Positions 45,700 to 57,621 of a DNA stretch of 64,000 bases are shown piece by piece. This stretch comes from Nematostella vectensis. Its lineage: Eukaryota; Cnidaria; Anthozoa; Actiniaria; Edwardsiidae. Numbering within the stretch: the first letter of the stretch is position 1; every line of letters starts with the position of its first letter. Where the stretch lies: the NCBI RefSeq assembly GCF_932526225.1, contig NC_064041.1, positions 2,616,699 through 2,680,698 of the forward strand, given 5' to 3'. Below the pieces are notes generated by a model. It saw nothing but the letters and a program-made list of their open reading frames with translations. It had not been told where the DNA came from and did not search any database. The translations under genes and the position numbers were made by a program.

Positions 45700-46752
45700 A
45701 TGAGTTTGATCTACTTGAGTTTGATCTACTTGAGTTTGATCTGCTTGAGTTTGATCTACTTCAGTTTGATCTGCTTGAGTTTGATCTGCTTGAGTTTGAT
45801 CTGCTTGAGTTTGATCTACTTAAGTTTGATCTACTTGAGTTTGGTCTACTTGAGTTTGATCTACTTGAGTTTGATCTACTTGAGTTTGATCTACTTGAGT
45901 TTGATCTACTTGAGTTTGATCTACTTCAGTTTGATCTACTTGAGTTTGATCTACTTGAGTTTGATCTACTTGAGTTTGATCTGCTTGAGTTTGATCTGCT
46001 TGAGTTTGATCTACTTGAGTTTGATCTGCTTGAGTTTGGTCTACTTCAGTTTGATCTACTTCAGTTTGATCTACTTCAGTTTGATCTACTTGAGTATGAT
46101 CTACTTGAGTTTGATTTACTTCAGTTTGATCTACTTCAGTTTGATCTACTTGAGTTTGATCTACTTGAGTTTGATCTACTTCAGTTTGATCTACTTGAGT
46201 TTGATCTGCTTGAGTTTGATCTGCTTGAGTTTGATCTACTTCAGTTTGATCTACTTCAGTTTGATCTACTTGAGTTTGATCTACTTGAGTTTGATCTACT
46301 TGAGTTTGATCTACTTGAGTTTGATCTACTTGAGTTTGATCTACTTGAGTTTGATCTACTTGAGTTTGATCTACTTGAGTTTGATCTGCTTGAGTTTGAT
46401 CTACTTGAGTTTGATCTACTTGAGTTTGATCTACTTGAGTTTGATCTACTTGAGTTTGATCTACTTCAGTTTGATCTACTTGAGTTTGATCTACTTGAGT
46501 TTGATCTACTTGAGTTTGATCTACTTGAGTTTGATCTACTTGAGTTTGATCTACTTGAGTTTGATCTGCTTGAGTTTGATCTGCTTGAGTTTGATCTACT
46601 TGAGTTTGATCTACTTGAGTTTGGTCTACTTGAGTTTGATCTACTTGAGTTTGATCTACTTGAGTTTGATCTACTTGAGTTTGATCTACTTGAGTTTGAT
46701 CTACTTGAGTTTGATCTACTTGAGTTTGATCTACTTCAGTTTGATCTACTTC
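45700..46752. repeat. 15-bp minisatellite, about 70 units
   Basis: The unit is TTTGATCTACTTGAG, with recurring variants CTGCTTGAG, CTACTTCAG and TTGGTC. Because 15 is a multiple of 3 two frames stay open for over 350 codons (LEFDL or LSLIY repeats). Variant positions recur in blocks, suggesting segmental amplification. It borders a MITE on its right. Confidence 0.95.
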
Positions 46753-46760
46753 TACTTCTA

Positions 46761-46995
46761 CCCCTTAAGAGATCACGTGACCTTTCTGGGTGGCAAATTC
46801 AAAACAAAATAATTAAACAAAAAATCATAAATGACTGCGCCTGTCACACCAGAAAACGACAAAAAATAAAATATTTAAATGAAACTAAACGCTTTCTCAA
46901 AAATAGAGAATTTGGCTTTTTCGTAAGCGCTGAAGTTTTTTGTTGTTGTTGTTGTTGCTATTATTTTGCCACTAAAAGCCTGAGCGTGTGCTAAT
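46761..46995. mobile_element. diverged MITE, same family as 19216-19476, inverted
   Basis: Shares GATCACGTGACCTTTCTGGG plus TGGCAAAT, TGACTGCGCC, GTCACACCAGA and TTTTTCGTAAGCGCTGAA with the reverse complement of the first copy. The right arm is decayed (CTGAGCGTGTGCTAAT). Confidence 0.75.
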
Positions 46996-47358
46996 TTGCA
47001 ACCCAGACGTTTGCCGTATAGAAAGCTCTCACGAACAAATCCACTCTATAAAATTGCGCTACGCAAGGGAATTATTGTTTCAAATAGGCAAAATGACGAT
47101 TTTCTATAGGATAATTTTTCGCAAGCGATAAAAATCGCTATAAAGCGGGAGATTTGGTGCTCAACGCGGGAGAACGGGAGAAGGGGTCCTAAATCTTTAA
47201 AACTCCCGCCTACTGCGGGAGAGTTGACAAGTATGATGGAGAGAATGTGCCACACCCTGGGCGGCTCTGCATCCCCGTGTAGTATGGGTTACCTTTAGCG
47301 AGAGAGACTGGGAATCAAACACAGAGATACCGTGGCAGTAGCATTTTACAAATCCAAG

Positions 47359-49912
47359 ATGGCGGACACAAGTGAGGTGGAACTGTCATTGGATTCTCGC
47401 GTGGAGGAAATCAAAAACTGGCTTAAAAATGAAGGATACGAGAAATATAAAGAATCGAGACGCCTGTCTCAAGAGGAATCTAAAAATGATCCTGAGTCGG
47501 AGCCTTATAAGTCAAAGTACGCGTCAAGAAACTTGCTCCAAGAAATGAAAACAGTCTTGGAGGGTTTACAAAGCGAGGGGGATCAGTTTGCCTCGCTTTT
47601 GATAGCTGCTCTAGACTATCAGCTTGGCGTTAACTATATGGAGACAGAGGAGACCAGTTCAGGAGAGGAACACTTTGTGCGATGTTTAAGTTGTGTGCAG
47701 GGAAATTTGGACAATAGGTGCAGTTCGCTTGCCCTTCATTGCATGAACCAGTTGGGCATCCTGTGGAGTCAGAGGAACGACGCTACTCGGGCACTAGGAT
47801 TTCTGGAGGGAGCTGAGAAGCTGTATCACAGATATCGGAAGGATGTGGGAGGGTCACCATACACGATTCATGAGTAAGTGCTATTATGCATAACCAAAAA
47901 TTCATACAGAATATACACAATCCTTATTTTGATGTCATGGTTTAAATAATAATTTTGGCCGTGTATCATGGCCTTTCTGTAAACTGTAAAATATAATAAC
48001 TCCTTGATAAAGAATTAAGTTTTCTATGATAAAATATCATCTTTGTTTGGAAGATGTAAAGGGGACCCTTCCTCTTCACCCTTTTGTTTTTGACTCAAAA
48101 AATACCTTCAAATTTGGGATGTGTATTATACATGATACTTCTTTTTCGATAGGTACAAAAATACATACAAATAAAAACAATACATAGCTATAATGTGCTG
48201 TTATATCATCACGTAACTTACAATAATGTATATAAAAACTTAAACACCATAAAAACGGTTTTCTTTTATAGATTAGATACAAAGTTTCATCACGAAACCG
48301 TGCTATAAAAGTGTAAGGACCGCCCACAATCGACACCTTTTGAATTCAAATCAGAAGTAAAGATGGCAGGTGGTAACGGAGCTCGAAGCGGGAAAATAAA
48401 TTTCTTCGATTTGCTTATATATCGTACAATTCAGAGGCAAAAATAAAACATATTTAGAAACTTAAAGTAGACTTATACATCACATATGAAATCTAGAATC
48501 ACAAAAGGAGCTGATTCTCACAAAAATTTGACCAAGATTTGAGTTGAATTCGAATTACGCGCCGATTTCTTGGGGTTATTCATGGATTTCCTTGTCTCCG
48601 CCATGTTTACGAGCCCACAATATCTTTATAGCCGCTACACAGTAAAGAACATGCAAGTTGTCGAGTTACAAAGCCTGTACTGACAATCTTTAGCCGTTTA
48701 CAGCAAGAATAGCAATGGAAACGAGAAATTAAGTCCTACAGTATAGCAATTTTGCTGGAGATTTTAAAATTATTTCGCTTTTAAATCGTCTGTTTACAAC
48801 TTAGCATCTGCAACGTGACTTGTGCAACGGTAGTATATTTATCAATTGCGGCTAGTACCTTGCGATTCGCTCATCCTTTTATTAAGTGGTTAAAACAACT
48901 TTTTTACAAAAGCTTTGTTATATTACAGGTTTACTTTCAAAGGAGGAATTCTGCTGGGGTAAAAGGCTAAAATGTAGATATTAGATCGCATAACAACGCG
49001 TGTAATTGTAATTCAACATATAGCGGTGTTTATTGTCATTCTGCGGTTTATGAAAATCTTTTTGAATGTTCCTTGTAGAGTTTAAGCTATGAATTGTTGC
49101 AATTTGAAATAATTTAAGCAGGATCAATTAAAAGTCTTCCTCTCTATTCACATTGTTATTCAAAGCGCTACCGGGAGCTGTTGTCAGTTCAGAGGATGAA
49201 TGACAAGTAAAGGTGACAAACGCCTAGCACAGGCCCTTTTATAGCACGGTTTCGTGTTTAAGAGAAAACCATCTCATCACAAAAAACTTGCAGTATGAGT
49301 ATTTTATCTGCAAAATTAACTATAAAAAAGACTCCAATGTAATGTTTGTTGCTCATGGTCAAGACATATTTTCCACTGATATTCCCACATGCTACACTTA
49401 ATATATAAGCACTAACAGTGAACTCTGGGCTGTTTTTGATCTTGTAGGCTATTCCATCCTGACGAAGAAAGTATATCAGAACATGACAGGGAGTCAGAGT
49501 TTGAAGCAGCATTCACACACACCCTGTACTACCTAGCACAAGTCCATGGTGCCCTCGGCAACCGCAAGCGCAGTGGGCAGTACTGCAACACCACCCTGCA
49601 GCGTCAGCTGGACACCAAACAATACAACCCTCTTGACTGGTCGCTGAACTGTGCCACCCTGTCACAGTATTATATAACACAGGGGAACTATAACATGGCG
49701 AGGCATTGCTTGGGTATGTAACTTTTTTCAAATAGAAACTGGAAAAGAAAACAATTGCTAAGGTGCTATTACAGTAGTTAGTATAAGTTGTGGTGATGAT
49801 GTCACAAGAAGATAATGGTTGCTATGATTATGATGCTGGTAATGATGGTGGTGGTGTGGTTGAAAGTCTTGATGATATTGATAATAATGGTTATGATAGT
49901 CTGTTGATAATT

Positions 49913-49950
<38 letters not shown>

Positions 49951-52900
49951 AAGGATGAAGATTATGGTGATGATGGTTATGGTGATGGTGGAGTTGTGGA
50001 TCGTGACAATGATGTTGTTGTTGGTGATGATGGTAATGATGATAGTTGGGATGGTAATAATGATTGTAGTTGTGTTGATGATGGTTATGATGATGGAATT
50101 GAGGGTGAAGATGGTGATGGATTATTATAACTTAAATGATAACAGTAGTTCCATGCATGTTACCATTGTCTAAAATTATCAAATGTAATTTTTTTCAGCA
50201 TGTGCAAGTGTAGTGCTCTGTGAAGCAATGGAATGTGACGTGGCTGAACCTGTCCAAGAGACTGATGGTGAATTCGAACGACAAAAGAAGGAGAAACTCC
50301 CTCAAACAAAGGCTGATATTGCTCGATGCTGGGCAAAATACTGTCTAAACGTGATAAGGAGGGAGGATTTTGAAGACGAGGAGGACGAGGAAAATAATGA
50401 AGAAAACAAGGAAGATTTGGAGAGTAAGAATGAAGAAGAAAATAGGGACAAAGGTAATAAAATGATTTCAATATCAAAAAAATATAAGTTATGTGAAAGG
50501 ACCTATGTAAGAGCATCCCCACTTTGTTATAATGCCCCCCACCCCCAAATATGTGGATGCTGATCTCTGTGAAAGCTATCACTTTTCTAAAATTCAAAGG
50601 TCCCACAGATCCTATAAAGGGTTCGTACAAGTCCTTGAAAACCTTGAAAGTGCTTGAATTTTAAAATTTGAAATTCAAGGTCTGGAAAGTGATTGAATTC
50701 TTATTATTGGTCCTTGAAATTCCTTGAAAAATATTCGATTAAAGAAATAAAAGTAAATCTTATTGGAGTAAAGATTAATAGCAAATTGTAGCCAAATATA
50801 TGGTTTGCGAGTCATTTCTTTTCATTTTCTTTGTACAAGATAAAGTATGTAAAATCCATGCCCAAAAACAGGATCAGCATAGATCATACGCAGATTGTAC
50901 AAAGAAAGGAAGTGTGCTTCGCCATGTTCTAGCTATTGCTGATGATGGTGGTGGGCTACAAGCATGTGAAGATAGCAGATTGTGATCTCCTGGTGCTCCA
51001 GTACACAGAATTTGTGGAGAAAGCTGAGCAAGCCCAGAAGACCATCTTCTTGGATTTTAACTACAAGAAGGTTCCTTGGATATATTGATTTTCTCATCAA
51101 ATTTTAAGGCATCTCGATTCTCGAATTTTAGAGATTCGACTTCTCGTTCTGGTACTTAAGAAAAGCAAGATCTCGTTTACTCTGATTTTCAAAAAAGGCC
51201 TTCTTGTTCTCTCGGAAATATTTCTCGGATTGACCATTCGCCACAAGCTGGACAGTGGGTGCGTACTTCTTCTTCTATATAACCCCATCTCCTTTTATGA
51301 AGATTCTTATAAGGTATCATAATTTCAACAAAAACGATAATAACAAAAATATAATAAGTAGAGTTACATAAGTCAATGCAATAATAGTTCGCTTGCTTTC
51401 TTAAAAGCGTTAAGACTGGCTGCCCTTTCAGTTAGTTCCGGTAGACAGTTCCAATCCCTGATGGTCCGCGGGAAGAACGATTTTTTGTGATAGTAGGTTC
51501 TTGAAGGTGGCACTTTGTAGCTATTCATATGCCCGCTTATTCTATACATCGGCGAGACCGTTGGCAGGCCATCAGTGATAACAAGGCCATGGTGTATCTT
51601 GTAGAACATCAGGAGCCTTGCTCTCTTCGGATTTCTAGTGAGGACCAACCCAGATAATTGAGCATCTCACTCACACTTGCTGTTCTGTCGTAGTGATGAA
51701 GCGCAAACCTTGCTGGGGGCGTTGTACCATCTCTATTCTGATGATGTTTGTCTTTGTGAATGGGTCCCATACAGTACACACATACTCAATGTATGGGCGC
51801 ACTACCGCGAAGTAAGCATACGTCTTTAGCTTGGGGGAGCCTATTCTCAGGTTACGCCGAAGGAAACCGAGGGTGCTGCTTGCTTTGTTGCAGATGTTGT
51901 TTATATGCTTATCCACCTCAAGTCTGATGTAAGGGTTACCCCAAGGTATTTTGCCGAGTCGACAGCACACATGGTTTTGCCGTGAAAAGTATTGTGTGTA
52001 GGTTTTTGCTTGCGTCCAACCCTTAAGATCTTACATTTAGCTGGGTGAAATTCCATGCTCCATTGTTTCTCCCACATGGCTAATTAGTCTTGGTCCTGTT
52101 GCAAAGTGAAGGCATCCTCGGTAGACTTGATGATTAAATATAAGATAGTATCATCTGCACAGAATCTCACGAAGGAGGTCAGATTGTCTGGGAGATCGCT
52201 AATGTAATAGAGGACATGGGCCCAATACAGAGTTTTTGGGTACTCCAGAGAGGACGTCTACAACTTTAGATTATTCCCCGTCAAACACCACCTTCTGCTT
52301 CCTTGCAGATAGGAAGGACTTAATCCACTGATTGGTTTTAACACAAACGCCATAGTGCTTTAACTTTGATATAAGGAGTCGGTGATTTCCCTTGTCAAAT
52401 GCTTTACTGAAATCCATCACCAAAACGTCGATCTGATTACCTTCATGCATATTGTCCACCAACGAGTGTATAAAACCAAAAAGCTGTGTTTCACATGATC
52501 GTAGTGCTCTAAAATCATGCTGCTGTCTCTCCTACAGGGCTTTATAAAGGACCAGAGACGCTTCATCCCCTAGAACTCACCTTCTGAATTATGAGTTGTT
52601 GTTATACTTGGGCCCAATATTCTTTCCTTGATTCTGAATGGATTTTTCTTACATCATCTAGCCTGGAAGAGTTGTATTTGTATCTGTTGACACTCTCTCA
52701 TGGTCAGGCAAGAGTCGAAAGAGACTTCTCTGCAAATGTCAGTTAAAAACCTTAATAAAGTTGTTCACAATCGTGGGCTTACTGATCTAGATATAAGTAA
52801 GGCGCTGCTAGATGCGGCAAGTTAAGGGAGGAAACATTAGATCAAATGTCATGAAGACTAGAGAAGGGCCAAGGAGAAGATTGTTGTAAGCTGTAAGCGA

Positions 52901-55900
52901 AAATGCCAAGAAGAACTAGAGAACAAGTGAAACTGTTCAAAGGGCACAACTAGGCCTCCTCACCAAGTCGATTGCACTGCGAATCGGTGCTAAGAAAAAG
53001 CAAAAGGCTTTGAAAAAAGAAAGTTTTGAAAATTTGAAGATCTCACCCAAAGTTGCAAATCTGTAGGCGAACGTTTGCTTGAAATCACTGTTCAATAACT
53101 TTTTATTTTCAATACGAAAATAGACTATGTACAATTGATAAAAGCTTTGGTAAGACTTGGAAAAGTTTATTTGCCCTCTATTTTCTCTATGAATTTATCG
53201 TATCAATAGTCCTTGAATTTCTACAAAAAGTCATTGACAAAGTCCTTAAAAGTCCTTGAATTTCATTTGTGGAAAATTGTACGAACCCTGCCACAGATCT
53301 CTGCGAAAGCTACACTATCAGTTTCCTAAAATTCAAAGTTCCTACAGAAAACACAACTTATTTATTGTTAATAAATAAGTGTTATTGTTAAATAATTTAT
53401 TATAGAACAATTTGTAACCATACATTTTCAATAATTGCAATATCCCAGGAAGCTGTACATCAGAACCAGCTGATGAGAAAGGGGATGAGAAGAATCCACT
53501 GAGATTTGAGTCCTTAGAAGTGACGTCATATGAGCAGTCAGTACCCGACAAAGTGGTCAGTGGTTTTGAAGAGGTGAGGCCTTTTGACATCCTAGTAGGG
53601 CAGTGGCAAAGGGGGGGGGGGGATGAGAGGTGTCGGGGTTCAAAATAACTTTTTTGAAATCTGCTAGATTTTGCCAGCTTTTTTAATTTAGGTGGCGAAA
53701 AAAGCCTGCATCCCCAAATTATGAAAGAGGAATACAGAAAAAAAGTGCCGGTAAACACCAGTAAACAGCCGGCTATCGCCGGTAGCCAGCCGCTATTTTG
53801 AACCCTGGGTGTTATGCAAAGGAGGGGGTAAGGGTGTCAAAGTGCTTGCAACCTTTGTAATCTATGTGAAGGGATTCTGTGAATGCCATTTTTTGTGAAA
53901 GAAATGGGTGCATCCTGAAGGGGGGGGTGGGTGCAGTATTTCTGAAAGGGTGGTCTATCCCAAAGAGAAGGGGGCATGGAGCACCATGAAGACAACATGT
54001 TGGTTGCACCCTGAATGGTTACACCCATCCCATTTATATTCATTTCTAAGAAATGTCAAAACATTGTGTACCATACATACACGGATGAATGTTCCTGTCT
54101 TCGGGATTTTCATTCATTGGTGAATTTTTTTCAAATTCCGGAAAGATTTCGTATTCGGGAAGCCGATCTTTTCTTTGGAAGAACGATCTTGAAAATCGGA
54201 AGAAAGTTCTCGCCCTCGAGTGTTAACCTCGGTGATAAACGATTTTAAAAACAGGAAGAAAGATCTTTTCTTCGGAAGAACGATATCTTGCCCTCGGAAC
54301 CACGATCGATCTTGAAAACCGGAGATGGTTCCTCGTAAAAAAAACTGATATCGTTCTGCATATCGTAAAAGGGTTCTGCTTAATGTCGAAAACGATATTT
54401 TTCTCCGGTGTACGTCTTCCCTTGCTGGGTCACATACAGTATTTATATTTTTATTCTGTATCAATTCAATTCCCTCGAGGCGCGTGAAATCTTCAAGCAA
54501 GGTCAGAGGTGGCTCACCCAAGCTAAAGAGTATTACGAGCTGGATGGTCACGTGTCTGATTACGTTCAGATAGAGCAAGACGTGAGCCAGCTGTACAAAG
54601 AGCTCGCTAAACTGGAGACGGACAAAGAGCGCAGGTGCAAGATGCACAAGAGACGTGTGGACGTGCTGTGCGCCGTGCTGGCAGGTAACAGGAGTAGTGG
54701 AGACCTTTTAAAGGCTCGTTTACACTAACAACTTCTGTCCTTCATCAATTGCTTTCCTACGAAACAAACTACGATTTTTCCAGCGATGCCATTACCGCCA
54801 GGTCGACCTAATTCTCAGTCATTGCGATGTTTCATGTTTTTTTTTGCTCGAGAAATGATTAATCTTGGTATTTTAATTAGTATTGGCCTGATTTGATTGA
54901 CAGATTTTTCGGAGTTTTCCTAGGGAGCTCCCTTTTATAGTGCGCGTGCGTGTTTAAAGTTCATAAAACCTTTCACTTATATCAATCTAGCCAAACAAAG
55001 CATAGATAAAATTTCAAATTCTAAAAAGGGAACTGAATTTGATTGAAATTTGAATTTTCAAACAAACATGCCATATTGACTTTGCAAGTTTGTGCTGAGT
55101 TTCTCAAGGCCTTCATTATGTCACTTTAACAAACAGGACTTGGAATACCATTGATAAGTCAGATTTTGCCGTTCACTCCGTCTCTTTTGAATGCTATACT
55201 GGTACTATATTGTTAAACCATGCTATCCCTTCTCCTCGCTGTGGCAAGTTGACATTCATTAAACAGAATATTGTGAATAGAGACAGGAAATCGTGAAATC
55301 ATTTAACATATCATTCCAAAAGATTTTGATTTTGTTGAAAATGCTCGAATGATATTAAATGCGCGAATGATCAAATTAAAAAGCGCATCATAAATTTTAG
55401 ATATCCTGGTGGCTCTGTGCAACGGATTGACCATGTCTATCTCACAAATCGTTGACGATAATTGTGTACTGTTGTAGGATTTTTATTTCATATCCCTTGA
55501 TAAGTCTCCGCATCTCCTTTTAGAACTGAATCCCCAGCATTACCTGCAAATATGCCGCCAGCTTATGTTCGAAACAGCAGAAGCTTACAGTGAAATGGTA
55601 GACCTGAAGATTGCCCTTGCCAAGGAGAGCGGCGTACCTCCCTCCGTTCACGTCATCAAGAAAATCAACCACCTCGTAACCCAGAGCATCAAGTTTTTCC
55701 AAACCTTCATAGGTAAGCAGCAATAGATCAGCCATCTCATAAATCATGTATCACGATCTTCCAAACCTTCATAGGTAAGCAACAATAGATCAGCCATCTC
55801 ATAACCCATGCATCACGATCTTCCAAACCTTCATAGGTAAGCAACAATAGATCAGCCATCTCATGCATCACGATCTTTCAAACCTTCATAGGTAAGCAAC

Positions 55901-56862
55901 AATAGATCAGCCATCTCATAACCCATGCATCACGATCTTCCAAACCTTCATAGGTAAGCAACAATAGATAAGCCATCTCATAACCCATGCATCACGATCC
56001 TCCAGACGTTCATAGGTAAGCCATGATAGATCAGTCTTCATAGGTTAGTTAGGTAAACCATCTCATAATCAAGAGCATAAATTTTTCAGACCTCCTTAAT
56101 TACGTCACGATGGATGCTCCGCATTGCAAATTCGACTACATTGATAATTTATTGAAACGTAAAAGAGGCAACGTACTGCCTAAGTACCACTCACCCCCTT
56201 TGGCATGACAGAGCTGACTAACGTGGCGAAAACAAACACAATCGAAGTGTTGAATTGTTCGAGTAAAATACAAAAGGCTGACTTCACTGGCTGTTTTAGC
56301 TAAATGTACAGTCATACTGTACAAAAGATGACAGATTTATCGATAATAATGGGGTCATAAAGAAAATTTTAGCCTCAGCTGTTCTCTAGTTTTCTTAGCA
56401 TCGACAAAATGTGGCAGTTCGCCGGTAAAAAGCCGCCATTTCAAAACAAAAAGGCTTGTTTAACCGTGCGGTACTTGAACTAGTCTTCCGTTTTTCGGCA
56501 CTGTCCTTTAGCGCAGTGTTCTGAGTTTGCTTTATGAGTTACTTTTTTCGTCATTTTTATCAATAGACTCCATGAAACAGAAGCAGGTTCTCCCCGAGAC
56601 CTATGATGATGATATAGTGCGGCCGGCGCTTGTGTCTCACTTCTGCGTCGCTCGCCTCCATGGAAAGATCATCTGCTCCGAGACCCGCACAAAAGTGGAC
56701 AATTTGCAGAAGAGCCTTGAGCTGTATAAGTACGTGGTCAACTACTGCGACAGCCACCCTGGACTCCCGGTCGCTGTTTTCAAGGACGAGCTGGAGATTT
56801 CAAGAGAAATGACAGGATTACTGCCGTTAAAGATGGCGAAGATAATGGCCCAGTCGTCCTGA
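47359..56862 (+). CDS. KIFBP: KIF-binding protein (KBP/KIFBP) homologue, 7 exons
   Basis: Exons 47359-47873, 49448-49713, 50199-50453, 53449-53573, 54480-54684, 55524-55712 and 56567-56862 join in phase to 616 residues, against 621 in human. Conserved segments follow the family order: EPYKSKYASRNLLQEMKTVL, YQLGVNYMETEETSSGEEHF, NQLGILWSQR, FTHTLYYLAQVHGALGNRKR, DIARCWAKYCL, FEEAREIF.QGQRW, TDKERRCKMHKRR, LNPQHYLQICRQLMFETAEA, IKKINHLVTQSIKFFQTF, VARLHGKII and SREMTGLLPLKM. KBP is a TPR-like alpha solenoid that binds kinesin motor domains (KIF1, KIF15, KIF18A) and blocks microtubule binding; human loss causes Goldberg-Shprintzen syndrome. An acidic linker (FEDEEDEENNEENKEDLE) precedes the variable middle. 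Intron 3 holds a hAT element, intron 1 a TIR element, and the exon-6 donor is repeated in an array. Confidence 0.95.
48291..49256. mobile_element. 966-bp TIR element in KBP intron 1
   Basis: CACGAAACCGTGCTATAAAA G at 48291-48311 is perfectly repeated in inverse orientation at 49236-49256 (21 bp). No transposase motif is seen inside. A target duplication is not clear. Likely a non-autonomous DNA transposon. Confidence 0.6.
49800..50125. repeat. degenerate GAT-rich trinucleotide tract in KBP intron 2
   Basis: GATGAT/GGTGAT/TATGAT triplets ending about 70 bp before the exon-3 acceptor, much as in the tract at 9806-10068. Confidence 0.8.
51300..52570 (-). pseudogene. dead LINE reverse transcriptase nested in the hAT element
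   Basis: Minus-strand motifs in order: DVLVMDFSKAFDKGNHRLLI (palm, about 52430), RFCADDTILYLI (FADD box, about 52170), KPTHNTFHGK, HINNICNKASSTLGFLRRNL, YFAVVRPYIEYVCTVWDPFT and RLLMFYKIHHGLV. Frame shifts and stops break it into at least four pieces, and the 5' part is missing. It is a CR1/jockey-like element inserted antisense to KBP. Confidence 0.85.
52660..52828 (+). pseudogene. hAT transposase C-terminal remnant
   Basis: SLEELYLYLLTLSHGQARVE then RDFSANVS matches the hAT dimerisation region (LSHGQA.VERGFS). After a +1 shift it continues MSVKNLNKVVHNRGLTDLDI. No intact catalytic part is visible, so the element is non-autonomous. Confidence 0.75.
53837..54742 (+). repeat. segmental duplication, copy A (KBP exon 5 region)
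   Basis: About 906 bp covering intron 4, KBP exon 5 and its donor. It matches 63100-64000 with one 5-bp deletion and roughly nine substitutions by eye, about 99% identity. Copy A has acceptor CCCTCGAG|GCG. Confidence 0.95.
55699..56058 (+). repeat. tandem array of KBP exon-6 3' end with its 5' splice site
   Basis: The last bases of exon 6 and the donor (CCAAACCTTCATAG|GTAAGC) recur five more times downstream at spacings of about 61, 61, 54, 61 and 60 bp, separated by AACAATAGATCAGCCATCTC and CATCACGATC. Each copy keeps ATAG|GTAAG. A further diverged copy of slightly more upstream exon sequence (AGAGCATAAATTTTTCAGAC) appears at 56072. Confidence 0.93.
56229..56455 (-). repeat. dispersed non-coding repeat, copy 2 (inverted)
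   Basis: Reverse complement of the family at 24735-24982. It lies in KBP intron 6, ending about 110 bp before exon 7. Confidence 0.75.
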
Positions 56863-57176
56863 AAGAATCGACCAATATACCCTCCAGTCGAGTTGCGATT
56901 CGTTATCGATTGGGTGCTACACTTCAGAAGCAACTGCCGAGTCGTCATAAGAGATGTTTTCAAGCCGACTTACGATCTCTTATCGACTATCGATTTCTTA
57001 TCGATATTCGCGCTTCCTGAAGGTAACAGATGGCAAGATAACTGACCCAAAATTTAGTTAAGGGTCCATAAGATATCATATCTGGACGCATATTATTCAT
57101 ATTGATACTTATTTATTTACTTTTATCTAAAATGCATGGTGTATTGGCATTGAGGAGGTTTCACTGTATAACGGAT

Positions 57177-57182
57177 AATAAA
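57177..57182 (+). terminator. candidate KBP poly(A) signal
   Basis: AATAAA about 315 bp after the KBP stop codon. Confidence 0.5.
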
Positions 57183-57460
57183 TGTTTCGGTCCACTGGGT
57201 GTCCGTTAAATGGAGGCTCTGTTAGAAAAGAGGAGGTGATACTGAGTAAAGCGATCTTGCTCGTTAATTCTACCGTGCTCAAACATATGAAACATTTATT
57301 ATACTCGAAATGTCCTACTACCTTAGTATATGCTGAGTATATGCTCTAGGATGCTAGAATCTTTTTCTTCATTTTATATCCAATTACTTATAAGCTTGTC
57401 TTTGATTGTATCTATCGCAAAGCAGAGTAATCAACTTGAAGACATTTTGAGAACAAGTAG

Positions 57461-57621
57461 CGGTAAGGGTTATTTTCGTGATCCGTGAAAGACAAATTGA
57501 AAACCGTGATTGCTACTTTCGCCGTGATTCGTGAATGCCGAAAGTTGCGGTTTATCGTGATCGTGAAACGTGATTTCAGATTTTTGAAACTCGTGAAACG
57601 TGCAGGGATCTCCCTTACCGC
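57461..57621. mobile_element. short MITE-like element with 10-bp inverted ends
   Basis: GCGGTAAGGG at 57461 and CCCTTACCGC ending at 57621 are perfect inverted repeats. The interior is rich in CGTGAT/CGTGAA motifs. Boundaries are tentative. Confidence 0.5.

Larger units (their letters stand above)
50611..53290 (+). mobile_element. hAT-type DNA transposon in KBP intron 3
   Basis: Ends are inverted repeats: AGGGTTCGTACAA at 50618 and its complement ending CCCTG at 53290, with AAATTCAAGG motifs further in. The 8-bp sequence CCACAGAT occurs at 50603-50610 and 53291-53298, a typical hAT target duplication if the left end includes a 6-bp CTATAA insertion. A decayed hAT C-terminal segment lies near the right end. 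An antisense LINE is inserted inside. The target was one junction of a local repeat of about 50 bp (CTCTG(T/C)GAAAGCT...CTAAAATTCAAAG). Confidence 0.8.

Noticed and set aside
45636-46994. 452- and 370-residue ORFs of EFDLL or LSLIY repeats
   Set aside because: Open only because the 15-bp minisatellite unit is a multiple of three; two frames equally open, no conserved flanks.
47046-47255. Minus-strand ORF just before KBP
   Set aside because: GC-rich CGGGAG motifs suggest a repeat fragment; no gene context.
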